Assembly: GCA_016717705.1 (NCBI GenBank)
Contig: JADKFD010000065.1
Coordinates: 1 to 27,979 of the forward strand
Direction: 5' to 3'
Length of the DNA stretch: 27,979 nt
From: Rhodanobacteraceae bacterium
Lineage (GTDB): Bacteria > Pseudomonadota > Gammaproteobacteria > Xanthomonadales > SZUA-5
Of this stretch, positions 8,807 to 14,940 are shown one piece after another. Within the stretch, counting starts at the first letter, position 1; every line of letters starts with the position of its first letter. The position numbers and the translations under genes were made by a program. The notes under the pieces were generated by a model, which saw only the letters and a program-made list of their open reading frames with translations, was not told the origin of the DNA and did no database searches.

Positions 8807-8895
8807 GTGGGAGCGGGGTCCCCGGGGGGAGCGGGTTCACCCCGCGATCTTTGGCTTCGTTTGGCGAAAAGATTGCGGGGTGAACCCGCTCCCAC
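8807..8895. repeat. REP-like imperfect palindrome of the GTGGGAGCGGGTTCACCCCGC type
   Basis: The right arm (8869-8895) is the reverse complement of GTGGGAGCGG (8807-8816) joined to GTTCACCCCGCGATCTT (8835-8851), with one mismatch. The left arm carries an extra 18 bases rich in G and C between those two parts, apparently a partial duplication of GGAGCGG. The loop is about 17 bases. Repeats with this kind of core are common between genes in Xanthomonadales and pseudomonads. It starts 15 bases after the rsr stop, so it could stabilise the rsr mRNA end or weaken readthrough. Confidence 0.7.
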
Positions 8896-8918
8896 GGAGG
8901 ATCAAGAAGCTTGAACAG

Positions 8919-9021
8919 CGGCACGAATGCCGTCGGGACTACATCGGTAAGCCTTCGGGCGAGCGGATTCAAACTCCGCACACGTCGCAAGACGTGAAGT
9001 CCCGGCAATCTCGTCGTGCCG
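8919..9021 (+). ncRNA. Y-RNA-like RNA 1 (with T-arm-like and acceptor-like hairpins)
   Basis: The ends pair as CGGCACGA (8919-8926) with TCGTGCCG (9014-9021). An inner stem pairs CGGGACT (8934-8940) with AGTCCCG (8998-9004). Inside are three hairpins: GCC-TTCG-GGC; a T-arm-like hairpin GCGGA-TTCAAAC-TCCGC (8963-8979) whose seven-base loop fits TTCRANY; and CACGTC-GCAA-GACGTG (8981-8996), equivalent to a closed acceptor stem. No convincing D arm is seen. It shares CGAATGC (8924) and CTACAT exactly 15 bases on with the next two elements. Position directly after rsr, Ro60's gene, fits a Y RNA. The true ends are not known. Confidence 0.8.
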
Positions 9022-9035
9022 GTATGGAAACAGGG

Positions 9036-9130
9036 CGTGGGCTTCGCCGATCGGCGAATGCATGTGGGACTACATCTTTAACATGTCCGTCTCACAAGGG
9101 TTCTCTTGTCGCCGATCGGCGAAGCCCACG
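9036..9130 (+). ncRNA. Y-RNA-like RNA 2 (minimal form on a perfect 22-bp stem)
   Basis: Bases 9036-9057 and 9109-9130 are exact reverse complements, giving an uninterrupted 22-bp stem (one more G-C pair is possible outside). The interior holds CGAATGC (9055) and CTACAT (9070) at the same 15-base spacing as the neighbours. An inner stem pairs TGTGGGAC (9063-9070) with GTCTCACA (9089-9096), with one G-U pair. The enclosed loop is only 18 bases, so there is no room for a tRNA-like module. This looks like a short Y RNA limited to the Ro-binding part. An alternative is a palindromic repeat that happens to carry the motif, but the conserved spacing argues against that. Confidence 0.72.
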
Positions 9131-9150
9131 CGGTCAAAGAGTTGGAAGCA

Positions 9151-9275
9151 GGCGGACGAATGCCCGCAGGTCTACATTAATCCAGGTGTCGCGGGTTCGA
9201 TCCCCGTCGGTTTCGCAAGAAGCCGTAGCTCAGCGGTAGAGCACTGATTGACTTGCAATTATTTCGTCGTCCGCC
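9151..9275 (+). ncRNA. Y-RNA-like RNA 3 with a circularly permuted tRNA-like module (YrlA type)
   Basis: The ends pair as GGCGGACGA (9151-9159) with TCGTCCGCC (9267-9275), and inside GCAGGTC (9166-9172) with GACTTGC (9250-9256). CGAATGC (9157) and CTACAT (9172) are again 15 bases apart. The interior is a tRNA fold in permuted order: T arm GCGGG-TTCGATC-CCCGT (9191-9207), acceptor-like stem CGGTTT/AAGCCG closed by CGCAAG (9208-9225), TA, then D arm GCTC-AGCGGTA-GAGC (9228-9242). The RNA enters and leaves through the position of the anticodon stem. Salmonella-type YrlA Y RNAs mimic tRNA in this way. It is not a functional tRNA because it lacks an anticodon loop and free acceptor end. Confidence 0.87.
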
Positions 9276-9280
9276 ATGCG

Positions 9281-9361
9281 GTAGGTCACGTTGGCCGCGA
9301 AGCGGACTACGTGACAAGGAAGATCGTCACGTAGCCCGCTCACGCGGGCAACGTGACCTAC
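9281..9361. repeat. Dispersed nested palindromic repeat, copy 1
   Basis: The outer arms GTAGGTCACGTTG (9281-9293) and its exact complement (9349-9361) enclose inner arms CTACGTGAC (9307-9315) and GTCACGTAG (9326-9334). A diverged copy of the same length is present at 21015-21091, with the conserved blocks AGGTCACG, AGCGGA, GTCACGTAGCC and GCAACGTGACCTA. It lies between Y-RNA-like RNA 3 and the ribosome site of rtcB, so in the transcript it would form a long hairpin just before rtcB. Confidence 0.75.
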
Positions 9362-9371
9362 GGAGAGCAAG

Positions 9372-10592
9372 ATGAGCAACTACAACGAAATGACCGAGCA
9401 CGGCGGCGTGCCGGTGAAGATGTGGACCCGCGGCGTGCCGGTCGAGGACGAGGCCATGCGTCAGTTGGCGCAGTTGGCGCGGCTGCCGGTGGTGTGGCCG
9501 CACGTGGCGGTGATGCCGGATGTGCACGTCGGCATCGGCGCGACCATCGGTTCGGTGGTGCCGACCCGCAACGCCATCATCCCGGCCGCGGTCGGTGTCG
9601 ACATCGGCTGCGGCATGATCGCGGCGCGCACCTCCTTGCGCGCCGAGGATCTGCCCGACCAGTTGGGCGGCGTGCGGGCGGCGATCGAGAAGTCGGTGCC
9701 TCACGGCCGCACGACCAATCGTGGCGGTCGCGACAAGGGCGCCTGGAACGAGCCGCCGCGCACCGCCGAGCAGGCCTGGGGCGGGCTGGAAAAGGACTTC
9801 AAGCGCCTGTGCCAGCTGCACCCGCGACTCAACAAGACCAACAACCTGAGCCATCTGGGTACGCTCGGGACCGGCAATCACTTCGTCGAGATCTGCCTCG
9901 ACGAGGCGGATGACGTCTGGGTGATGCTGCACTCGGGTTCGCGCGGCGTCGGCAATGCCATCGGCACGCATTTCATCGAGCTGGCGCAGGCGGATATGCG
10001 TAGCCACGTGGCGAATCTGCCGCATCGCGATCTGGCGTATTTCCAGGAGGGCTCGCCGCATTTCGACGACTATGTGTTTGCCGTCGACTGGGCTCAGCGT
10101 TTCGCCCGCGAGAACCGCGCGATCATGATGAGCAACACATTGGCAGCGCTGGCCAAGGCGGTACCGAAGCGCTTCACGGTGACTGGCGAGGCGGTGAACT
10201 GCCATCACAACTACGTGCAGCGCGAGGAACACTTCGGCGAGAGCCTGTTCGTGACCCGCAAGGGCGCGGTCAGCGCGCAAAAGGGGCAGTTCGGCATCAT
10301 CCCGGGTTCGATGGGCGCCAAGAGCTTCATCGTCCGTGGCCTCGGCAACGAGGACGCCCTGTGCTCGTGCTCGCACGGCGCCGGTCGCGTGATGAGTCGT
10401 ACCCGCGCCAAGCAGATGATCACGCTGGAGCAGCACGCCAAGGCCACCGCGCACGTCGAATGCCGCAAGGACGCGAATGTGATCGACGAGTCGCCGGCGG
10501 CGTACAAGTCGATCGACCAGGTGATGGCAGCGCAGAGCGATCTGGTCGAGATCATGCATACGCTGCGGCAGGTGGTGTGTGTGAAGGGGTGA
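9372..10592 (+). CDS. rtcB: RtcB, RNA ligase (GTP-dependent, 3'-phosphate/5'-OH)
   Basis: The 406-residue protein is RtcB, which joins RNA 2',3'-cyclic phosphate or 3'-phosphate ends to 5'-hydroxyl ends using GTP and manganese. Visible landmarks are the metal-binding Asp77 and Cys80 in VDIGCGM, GNHF and HSGSRG in the middle, CHHNY, and His335 in SHGAGR, the residue that carries GMP. The start ATG 9372 follows GGAG at 9362-9365 by six bases. Length and N-terminus match Escherichia coli RtcB. It is downstream of rsr and the three Y-RNA-like genes, and upstream of rtcA, so damaged-RNA binding and end sealing are expressed together. The palindromic repeat just upstream may tune its expression. 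Confidence 0.97.
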   Translation: MSNYNEMTEHGGVPVKMWTRGVPVEDEAMRQLAQLARLPVVWPHVAVMPDVHVGIGATIGSVVPTRNAIIPAAVGVDIGCGMIAARTSLRAEDLPDQLGGVRAAIEKSVPHGRTTNRGGRDKGAWNEPPRTAEQAWGGLEKDFKRLCQLHPRLNKTNNLSHLGTLGTGNHFVEICLDEADDVWVMLHSGSRGVGNAIGTHFIELAQADMRSHVANLPHRDLAYFQEGSPHFDDYVFAVDWAQRFARENRAIMMSNTLAALAKAVPKRFTVTGEAVNCHHNYVQREEHFGESLFVTRKGAVSAQKGQFGIIPGSMGAKSFIVRGLGNEDALCSCSHGAGRVMSRTRAKQMITLEQHAKATAHVECRKDANVIDESPAAYKSIDQVMAAQSDLVEIMHTLRQVVCVKG

Positions 10593-10601
10593 GGCAGGAG
10601 C

Positions 10602-10648
10602 GGGGCTGGGGAGAAGCGGGGAAGCAGAGGCGGGGCTGGGGGCTGGGG
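10602..10648 (+). other. G-quadruplex-capable G-rich tract in the rtcB-rtcA spacer
   Basis: Six runs of four or five G occur on the coding strand at 10602, 10608, 10618, 10632, 10638 and 10645, separated by 2, 6, 10, 2 and 2 bases. This satisfies the usual four-run quadruplex pattern several times over. It begins 10 bases after the rtcB stop. The rest of the 234-base spacer shows no gene; it includes a small CCCGA/TCGGG hairpin at about 10711-10722. Folding in RNA is inference. Confidence 0.5.
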
Positions 10649-10826
10649 CGCAAGGACCGGAGCTGCGGGCGAGCGACCAACCGCCGTTCGATGTCCTGCA
10701 ATCTGGTCCCGATTTCGGGTTCTGGCGCCCGCCCGCCTTTCTCTTCAAATGAACCCAGTCTTGCCCTGCCGGTTCTCGCGCCCCAACACCGGCCAGGCCC
10801 GCATTTGCTCTACACGGAAGACCATC

Positions 10827-11867
10827 ATGACCCGCAGTACAACCGCCCCCCTCACCATCGACGGCTCCCAAGGCGAAGGCGGCGGCCAGATTCTGCGCAC
10901 CGCGCTCAGCTTGGCGGTGCTGCAGCAGCGCCCGATCCGCATCGAGCGCATCCGTGCCGGGCGGGCCAAGCCGGGGCTGATGCGCCAACACCTGACCTGC
11001 GTAAAGGCCGCCGCAGCGATCTCCGGCGCGGATGTGCGTGGCGGCGAACTCGGCTCGACGACACTGGAATTCGTGCCCAATGCGCTGGTCGGCGGCGCCC
11101 AGCATTTCGCCATCGGCACCGCCGGCAGCGCCATGCTGGTGCTGCAGACCATCCTGCCGCCGCTGTTGCGCGCGGATGCGCCCAGCCGCATCACCATCGA
11201 GGGCGGCACCCACAACATGCTGGCGCCGAGTGCCTGCTTCTTCGCCCATTGCTTCCTGCCGCAGCTGCAGCGCATGGGCGCGCAGGTGGACCTGGAGGTC
11301 GAGAAGGTCGGCCTGTTCCCGGCCGGTGGCGGTCGCATCGTGGCGCGTATCGCGCCGGCTGCCTTGCATCCGATTGCCATCGATGCGCGTGGCGCGCGCG
11401 TCGGCATCGCTGCCGAGGCGCTGATCGCGGGTGTGCCCGAGCATGTCGCGTTACGCGAGATCACCCGCGTGGCGGACCGCTTCAAGCTGCGTCGCGAGCA
11501 CATCACGCACCGCGATCTGGGCCGGCGCACCGGTCCCGGCAATGTGCTGTCGCTGCGGGCCGATTTCGAGCAGGTCAGCGAGTTGGTGACCGCATATGGC
11601 GAGCGTGGCGTGCCCGCCGAGGCCATTGCCGACCGCGCCTGCGATGCGCTGGAGGCCTATCTGGCGAGCGACGCGCCGGTCGGCGAGCATCTGGCCGATC
11701 AGTTGTTGTTGCCCATGTGGCTGGCCGGCGGCGGCAGCTTCGTCACCGGCGTCGTCAGCGGGCATCTGGCCACCAACGCCGAACTGATCAACCGCTTCGA
11801 TGGACCGCAGGTGTGCATCGCAGCCATTGACCCGTCCACACGAGCGCATCGGGTAAGCCTTGCATAG
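10827..11867 (+). CDS. rtcA: RtcA, RNA 3'-terminal phosphate cyclase
   Basis: This 346-residue protein converts RNA 3'-phosphates (and can adenylate 5'-phosphates) to 2',3'-cyclic phosphates using ATP. It shows the family N-terminus IDGSQGEGGGQILRTALSL, the RAGRAKPGLMRQHL segment, the GGGTHN-like EGGTHNMLAP, LFPAGGGRI, and the catalytic histidine His313 in SGHLATN, equivalent to His309 of the E. coli enzyme. ATG 10827 is chosen because it starts just before the conserved domain and has CGGAAG at 10815-10820; an in-frame ATG at 10749 would add an unrelated 26 residues. RtcA makes the cyclic ends that RtcB and RtcR recognise. It closes the operon; convergent hairpins follow. Confidence 0.96.
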   Translation: MTRSTTAPLTIDGSQGEGGGQILRTALSLAVLQQRPIRIERIRAGRAKPGLMRQHLTCVKAAAAISGADVRGGELGSTTLEFVPNALVGGAQHFAIGTAGSAMLVLQTILPPLLRADAPSRITIEGGTHNMLAPSACFFAHCFLPQLQRMGAQVDLEVEKVGLFPAGGGRIVARIAPAALHPIAIDARGARVGIAAEALIAGVPEHVALREITRVADRFKLRREHITHRDLGRRTGPGNVLSLRADFEQVSELVTAYGERGVPAEAIADRACDALEAYLASDAPVGEHLADQLLLPMWLAGGGSFVTGVVSGHLATNAELINRFDGPQVCIAAIDPSTRAHRVSLA

Positions 11868-11909
11868 CCCGGTCCGCTGGCCTCAGCGTGGCCGATCTTG
11901 CTTCAGCAA

Positions 11910-11952
11910 CCGCAGCTGATGCTGCGGACTGGATCGCCGAGTTGCACTCGGC
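11910..11952 (+). terminator. Two consecutive hairpins after rtcA, possible terminator
   Basis: CCGCAGC-TGAT-GCTGCGG (11910-11927) and GCCGAG-TTGCA-CTCGGC (11936-11952) lie 43-85 bases after the rtcA stop, in the spacer between convergent genes. There is no run of T after either, so intrinsic termination is uncertain. Confidence 0.35.
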
Positions 11953-12104
11953 GCTCTTCGCTGAGGTTGAACGCCGGCAAGGCCCGAAGGCGGCCACGTT
12001 TGGAAGACCAGCGCCGACGCGAAAGGCTGCATCGCGCGCATCGGCGCCTGCGGCCCGGATGGGCTGGGCAGGTCCGGCTTCAGCCGGGCCAATGGCCGGC
12101 GCGC

Positions 12105-14519
12105 TCAGTCGCCACGCAGGGACAGCATCGGATCCACCGCTGCCGCGCGGCGCGCGGGCAGCCAGCAGGCCAGCAGCGCCGCAGCCAACAGCACGCTGGC
12201 GACCACCAGGTAGATCGCGGGATCGGTGTTCGACACTTCCGGCAGCATGGGTGCCAAAGGGTACGAAAGGCCATAGCCGAGTGCCAGGCCGCAGCCCACA
12301 CCGACCGCGCTGGTGCGCAGATTCTGCCGCAGCATCAGCCCGATGACGCCGCCGCGACTGGCGCCCAGCGCCACCCGCAAACCGAGTTCGCGCGAGCGCA
12401 GACGAGCCCCGTAGGCCATCACGCCATAGGTGCCGATGGCCGCCAGAATCAACGCGGCGATGGCGAATACGCCGGCCATGCTGCCGATGACGTTGAGCGG
12501 GGCAACACGACGCTCGGTGCGTGCGCGCAGGGTGCCGATGCTGTGCACCGGCTGATCGGGATCGATGGCAGCCACTGCCGCGCGAACGCCATCGACCAGT
12601 GCTGCCGGATCGCCGTTGGTGCGCACCAGCAGTTCCAGCCAACCCCAGGCCACTTGATCCTGCAGCAGGTACCAGCCGTCCTCGTCGTCCATGTTGTTGA
12701 TGCCGTGCATGTTGAGGTCGGGCACCACACCGATGACGGTCGCCCACGTGGCCGCGTCCTCGCTGCGGCGGATACGTTGGCCGATCGGGTCCCGGCCCGG
12801 CCAGTGGCGCGCTGCAAAGCTGCGGTTGACCACCGCGACCGGCGCACTGTCGACGCGGTCTGCGCTGGTGAATACCCGCCCGGACAGCGGCGGCCGATCG
12901 ATCACCGCAAAATAGTCGCGGGTCACCACCTCGAGAAATGCCTGCGGCTTGTCCTGTTCGCGCGGATAGCTTGCGCCGGCGATTTCAAAGGTGCTTCTCA
13001 CACCGGGGTCGACCAGATCGCGACTGCTGGCAGCCGCCGCAACCACGCCGGGGGTCTGCCGCACGCGGTCGACCAGCGTGTTGTAGAAGCGCACTCGAGC
13101 GCCGGCATCAACGTAGGGCAGGCCCTGCAGTTCGATGCGACCGATCAGCAGCGAGTCCGGGTCGTAGGCCAGACTGAGCTTGCTGCTGCGCACGGCGCTG
13201 GTCGCAAACAGCGCGGCCATCACCATCGCGGCACAGGCAAAGGCGAGTTGCCCCACCATCAGCCAGCGACCACTGCGATCGGCACGCGGCCCGACGCTGC
13301 CGCGCCCTTCAGCGCGCAAGGCAATGCCCGGATCGACGCGCGCTGCGCGCAGCGCCGGCAACACCCCGGCGAGTATGCCGGCCAGCACGGCCACCGCGAC
13401 CGTGAACAGCAATACGCGCGGATTGAGATCGAAGTACATCCATTCGGGCATGTCGACCCGGGTCCTGACCTGCGTTTGCAACAGGCGGACACCAACACCC
13501 GCCAACGCGACGCCGAGCAACGCGCCCAGGGCAGCCAATGACAGGCTCTCCGCCAGCAGCTGCCACAACACATGTCGGCGACGGGCGCCAAGTGCGGTGC
13601 GCACCGCAAGCTCGCGCATGCGATCTGTGGCGCGCACGGACAGCAGGCTGGCGACGTTGATGCACGCCAGCAGCAGCACAAACGCCGTCATCGCCAGCAT
13701 CGTGTACAGGACCGGGCCGGTGTTGCCACCGTTGTAGTCGTCCTGGAAACGCGCCACCTGCACCGGCCGACGTTCGTCCTCGGACCTGCCGAGCGACTGC
13801 CAGATATGCCGCGCCGCGATATTCAGCTCCTCGGCTGCGGTCCGCATGGTGCGCCCTGGTTTGAGCCGGCCGAGCGCTTCGACGGCCGGCGGCGCCAGCG
13901 CGCCTTTCTCCGCGGGCGCCGCGCGCAGATTGACCCACACGCTTTCGCGACTGGGAAAGCCGAAGCCCTCGGGCATCACGCCGACGATGGTGGCGGTTTC
14001 GCCATTGAGACGGATGGTCTGACCGATCACGCCGGGATCGGCGGCAAATACATTGCGCCAGAGGCCATGGGCGATCACCGCGCGAAGTGGCTGACCGGGG
14101 CGATCGGCGCCCGGGTCGAAAACGCGCCCGAGCAAGGGGTTGACCCGCAGCAAGGGGAAGAAGTCGTCACTGACCGCCGAGCCCCACAGGCGTTGCGGCG
14201 CGCCGCTGGCGGGCACCAGGTTGTAGGTCTCGGACGCGAAAGCCGCGAAGCCATCGAAGGACTGCTGTTGCGCATGCAGTGCGGCAAATTCGTCGAACGA
14301 CATTCGCTGGAAGCCCTGACCTTTGTCGCCCAGCGGTTGCGAGGTGATGTGGTAAATGCGCTCGCCATCGGCAAATGGCAGCGGACGCAGAAACGTACCG
14401 TCGATCAGGCTGAACTGGGTAGCCACCAGGCCGATGCCGATCCCCAGCGTCAGCACGGCGGTGAGCGTGAATCCGATATTGCGCCACAGATGGCGGATGG
14501 CGTCGCGGAGGGTCGGCAT
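12105..14519 (-). CDS. MacB/FtsX-like ABC permease of the ADOP (duplicated orphan permease) family
   Basis: The 804-residue membrane protein begins DAIRHLWRNIGFTLTAVLTLGIGIG, typical of ADOP permeases. It contains two units, each a periplasmic MacB-type domain plus FtsX helices. The first FtsX block is at about 270-425 (LLACINVASLLSVRATDRMRELAVRTALGARRRHVL); the second lies at the C-terminus (ILAAIGTYGVMAYGARLRSRELGLRVALGASRGGV, then LLACWLPARRAAAVDPMLSLR). The repeated RELxxRxALGA motif shows the duplication. ATG 14519 follows AGGAA by a suitable distance; an in-frame ATG at 14552 lies before that site. These proteins resemble efflux or lipid-transport permeases, but many lack a partner, and no ATPase gene is visible here. 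The substrate cannot be told. Confidence 0.88.
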   Translation of the reverse strand: MPTLRDAIRHLWRNIGFTLTAVLTLGIGIGLVATQFSLIDGTFLRPLPFADGERIYHITSQPLGDKGQGFQRMSFDEFAALHAQQQSFDGFAAFASETYNLVPASGAPQRLWGSAVSDDFFPLLRVNPLLGRVFDPGADRPGQPLRAVIAHGLWRNVFAADPGVIGQTIRLNGETATIVGVMPEGFGFPSRESVWVNLRAAPAEKGALAPPAVEALGRLKPGRTMRTAAEELNIAARHIWQSLGRSEDERRPVQVARFQDDYNGGNTGPVLYTMLAMTAFVLLLACINVASLLSVRATDRMRELAVRTALGARRRHVLWQLLAESLSLAALGALLGVALAGVGVRLLQTQVRTRVDMPEWMYFDLNPRVLLFTVAVAVLAGILAGVLPALRAARVDPGIALRAEGRGSVGPRADRSGRWLMVGQLAFACAAMVMAALFATSAVRSSKLSLAYDPDSLLIGRIELQGLPYVDAGARVRFYNTLVDRVRQTPGVVAAAASSRDLVDPGVRSTFEIAGASYPREQDKPQAFLEVVTRDYFAVIDRPPLSGRVFTSADRVDSAPVAVVNRSFAARHWPGRDPIGQRIRRSEDAATWATVIGVVPDLNMHGINNMDDEDGWYLLQDQVAWGWLELLVRTNGDPAALVDGVRAAVAAIDPDQPVHSIGTLRARTERRVAPLNVIGSMAGVFAIAALILAAIGTYGVMAYGARLRSRELGLRVALGASRGGVIGLMLRQNLRTSAVGVGCGLALGYGLSYPLAPMLPEVSNTDPAIYLVVASVLLAAALLACWLPARRAAAVDPMLSLRGD

Positions 14520-14893
14520 GAGCGGTTCCTGGCTGCCGCCATGCTGATGCAAGCTGCGTGCCGGGATCGCGTGCCGGCAATTCTGCGTGATGCTGCGGTC
14601 TCTGTCCCGACGACAGGCGCTGCTGGCCGACCGATTGCGGACAGCGCAGTCCGGATTCGGAGATATCGAGCGTCGGAATTTGCGCAGCTGGGCGGCTTGG
14701 GTAGCGCGGCCACCGCGCGCAGCGTCCGAAGCTGCGGCGTGGCCGTTCGCGCGGACGGCCGCGGGGGCATGCGGCGTGGCCGGCCGGGCGTCGCGCGCAA
14801 GGCCATCGCGGCGTGGTCACAGCCGAGCCTGCCGGCTGAGTCATCACGAGGCCCCGCCTGGTGCGCCGTGCGCGCGCAAGCCACTGGTGGTCC
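14520..14893. other. Intergenic region between the permease and amylase genes
   Basis: About 370 bases contain only open frames with no recognisable protein. The region should hold the promoter of the permease gene (minus strand); I could not pick out a convincing -35/-10 pair. Nothing else is seen. Confidence 0.5.
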
Positions 14894-14924
14894 AACCCCG
14901 ACTGCGCTGCGCGCAATCGGGGTT
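14894..14924 (-). terminator. Strong hairpin 16 bases after the amylase stop codon
   Basis: AACCCCGACTGCGC (14894-14907) pairs with GCGCAATCGGGGTT (14911-14924) with a single mismatch in 14 pairs and a three-base loop. It starts 16 bases beyond the stop codon of the minus-strand amylase gene. No long T run follows, but the position suggests the transcript end. Confidence 0.6.
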
Positions 14925-14940
14925 GCCACAGAGCGCTCCG

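Noticed and set aside
9181..9260. A tRNA gene (GTTCGATCC and TAGCTCAGCGGTAGAGC are both present)
   Set aside because: The T arm comes before the D arm, the acceptor stem is closed by a loop, and there is no anticodon loop. The order fits a permuted tRNA mimic within a Y RNA.
9281..9361. A fourth Y RNA just before rtcB
   Set aside because: It lacks CGAATGC and CTACAT and has a copy at 21015-21091 away from the locus, so it is treated as a dispersed repeat.
11898..13541. A 547-codon plus-strand frame opposite the permease
   Set aside because: The translation is Gln/His/Arg-rich shadow sequence; the minus strand has clear FtsX-type helices and motifs.
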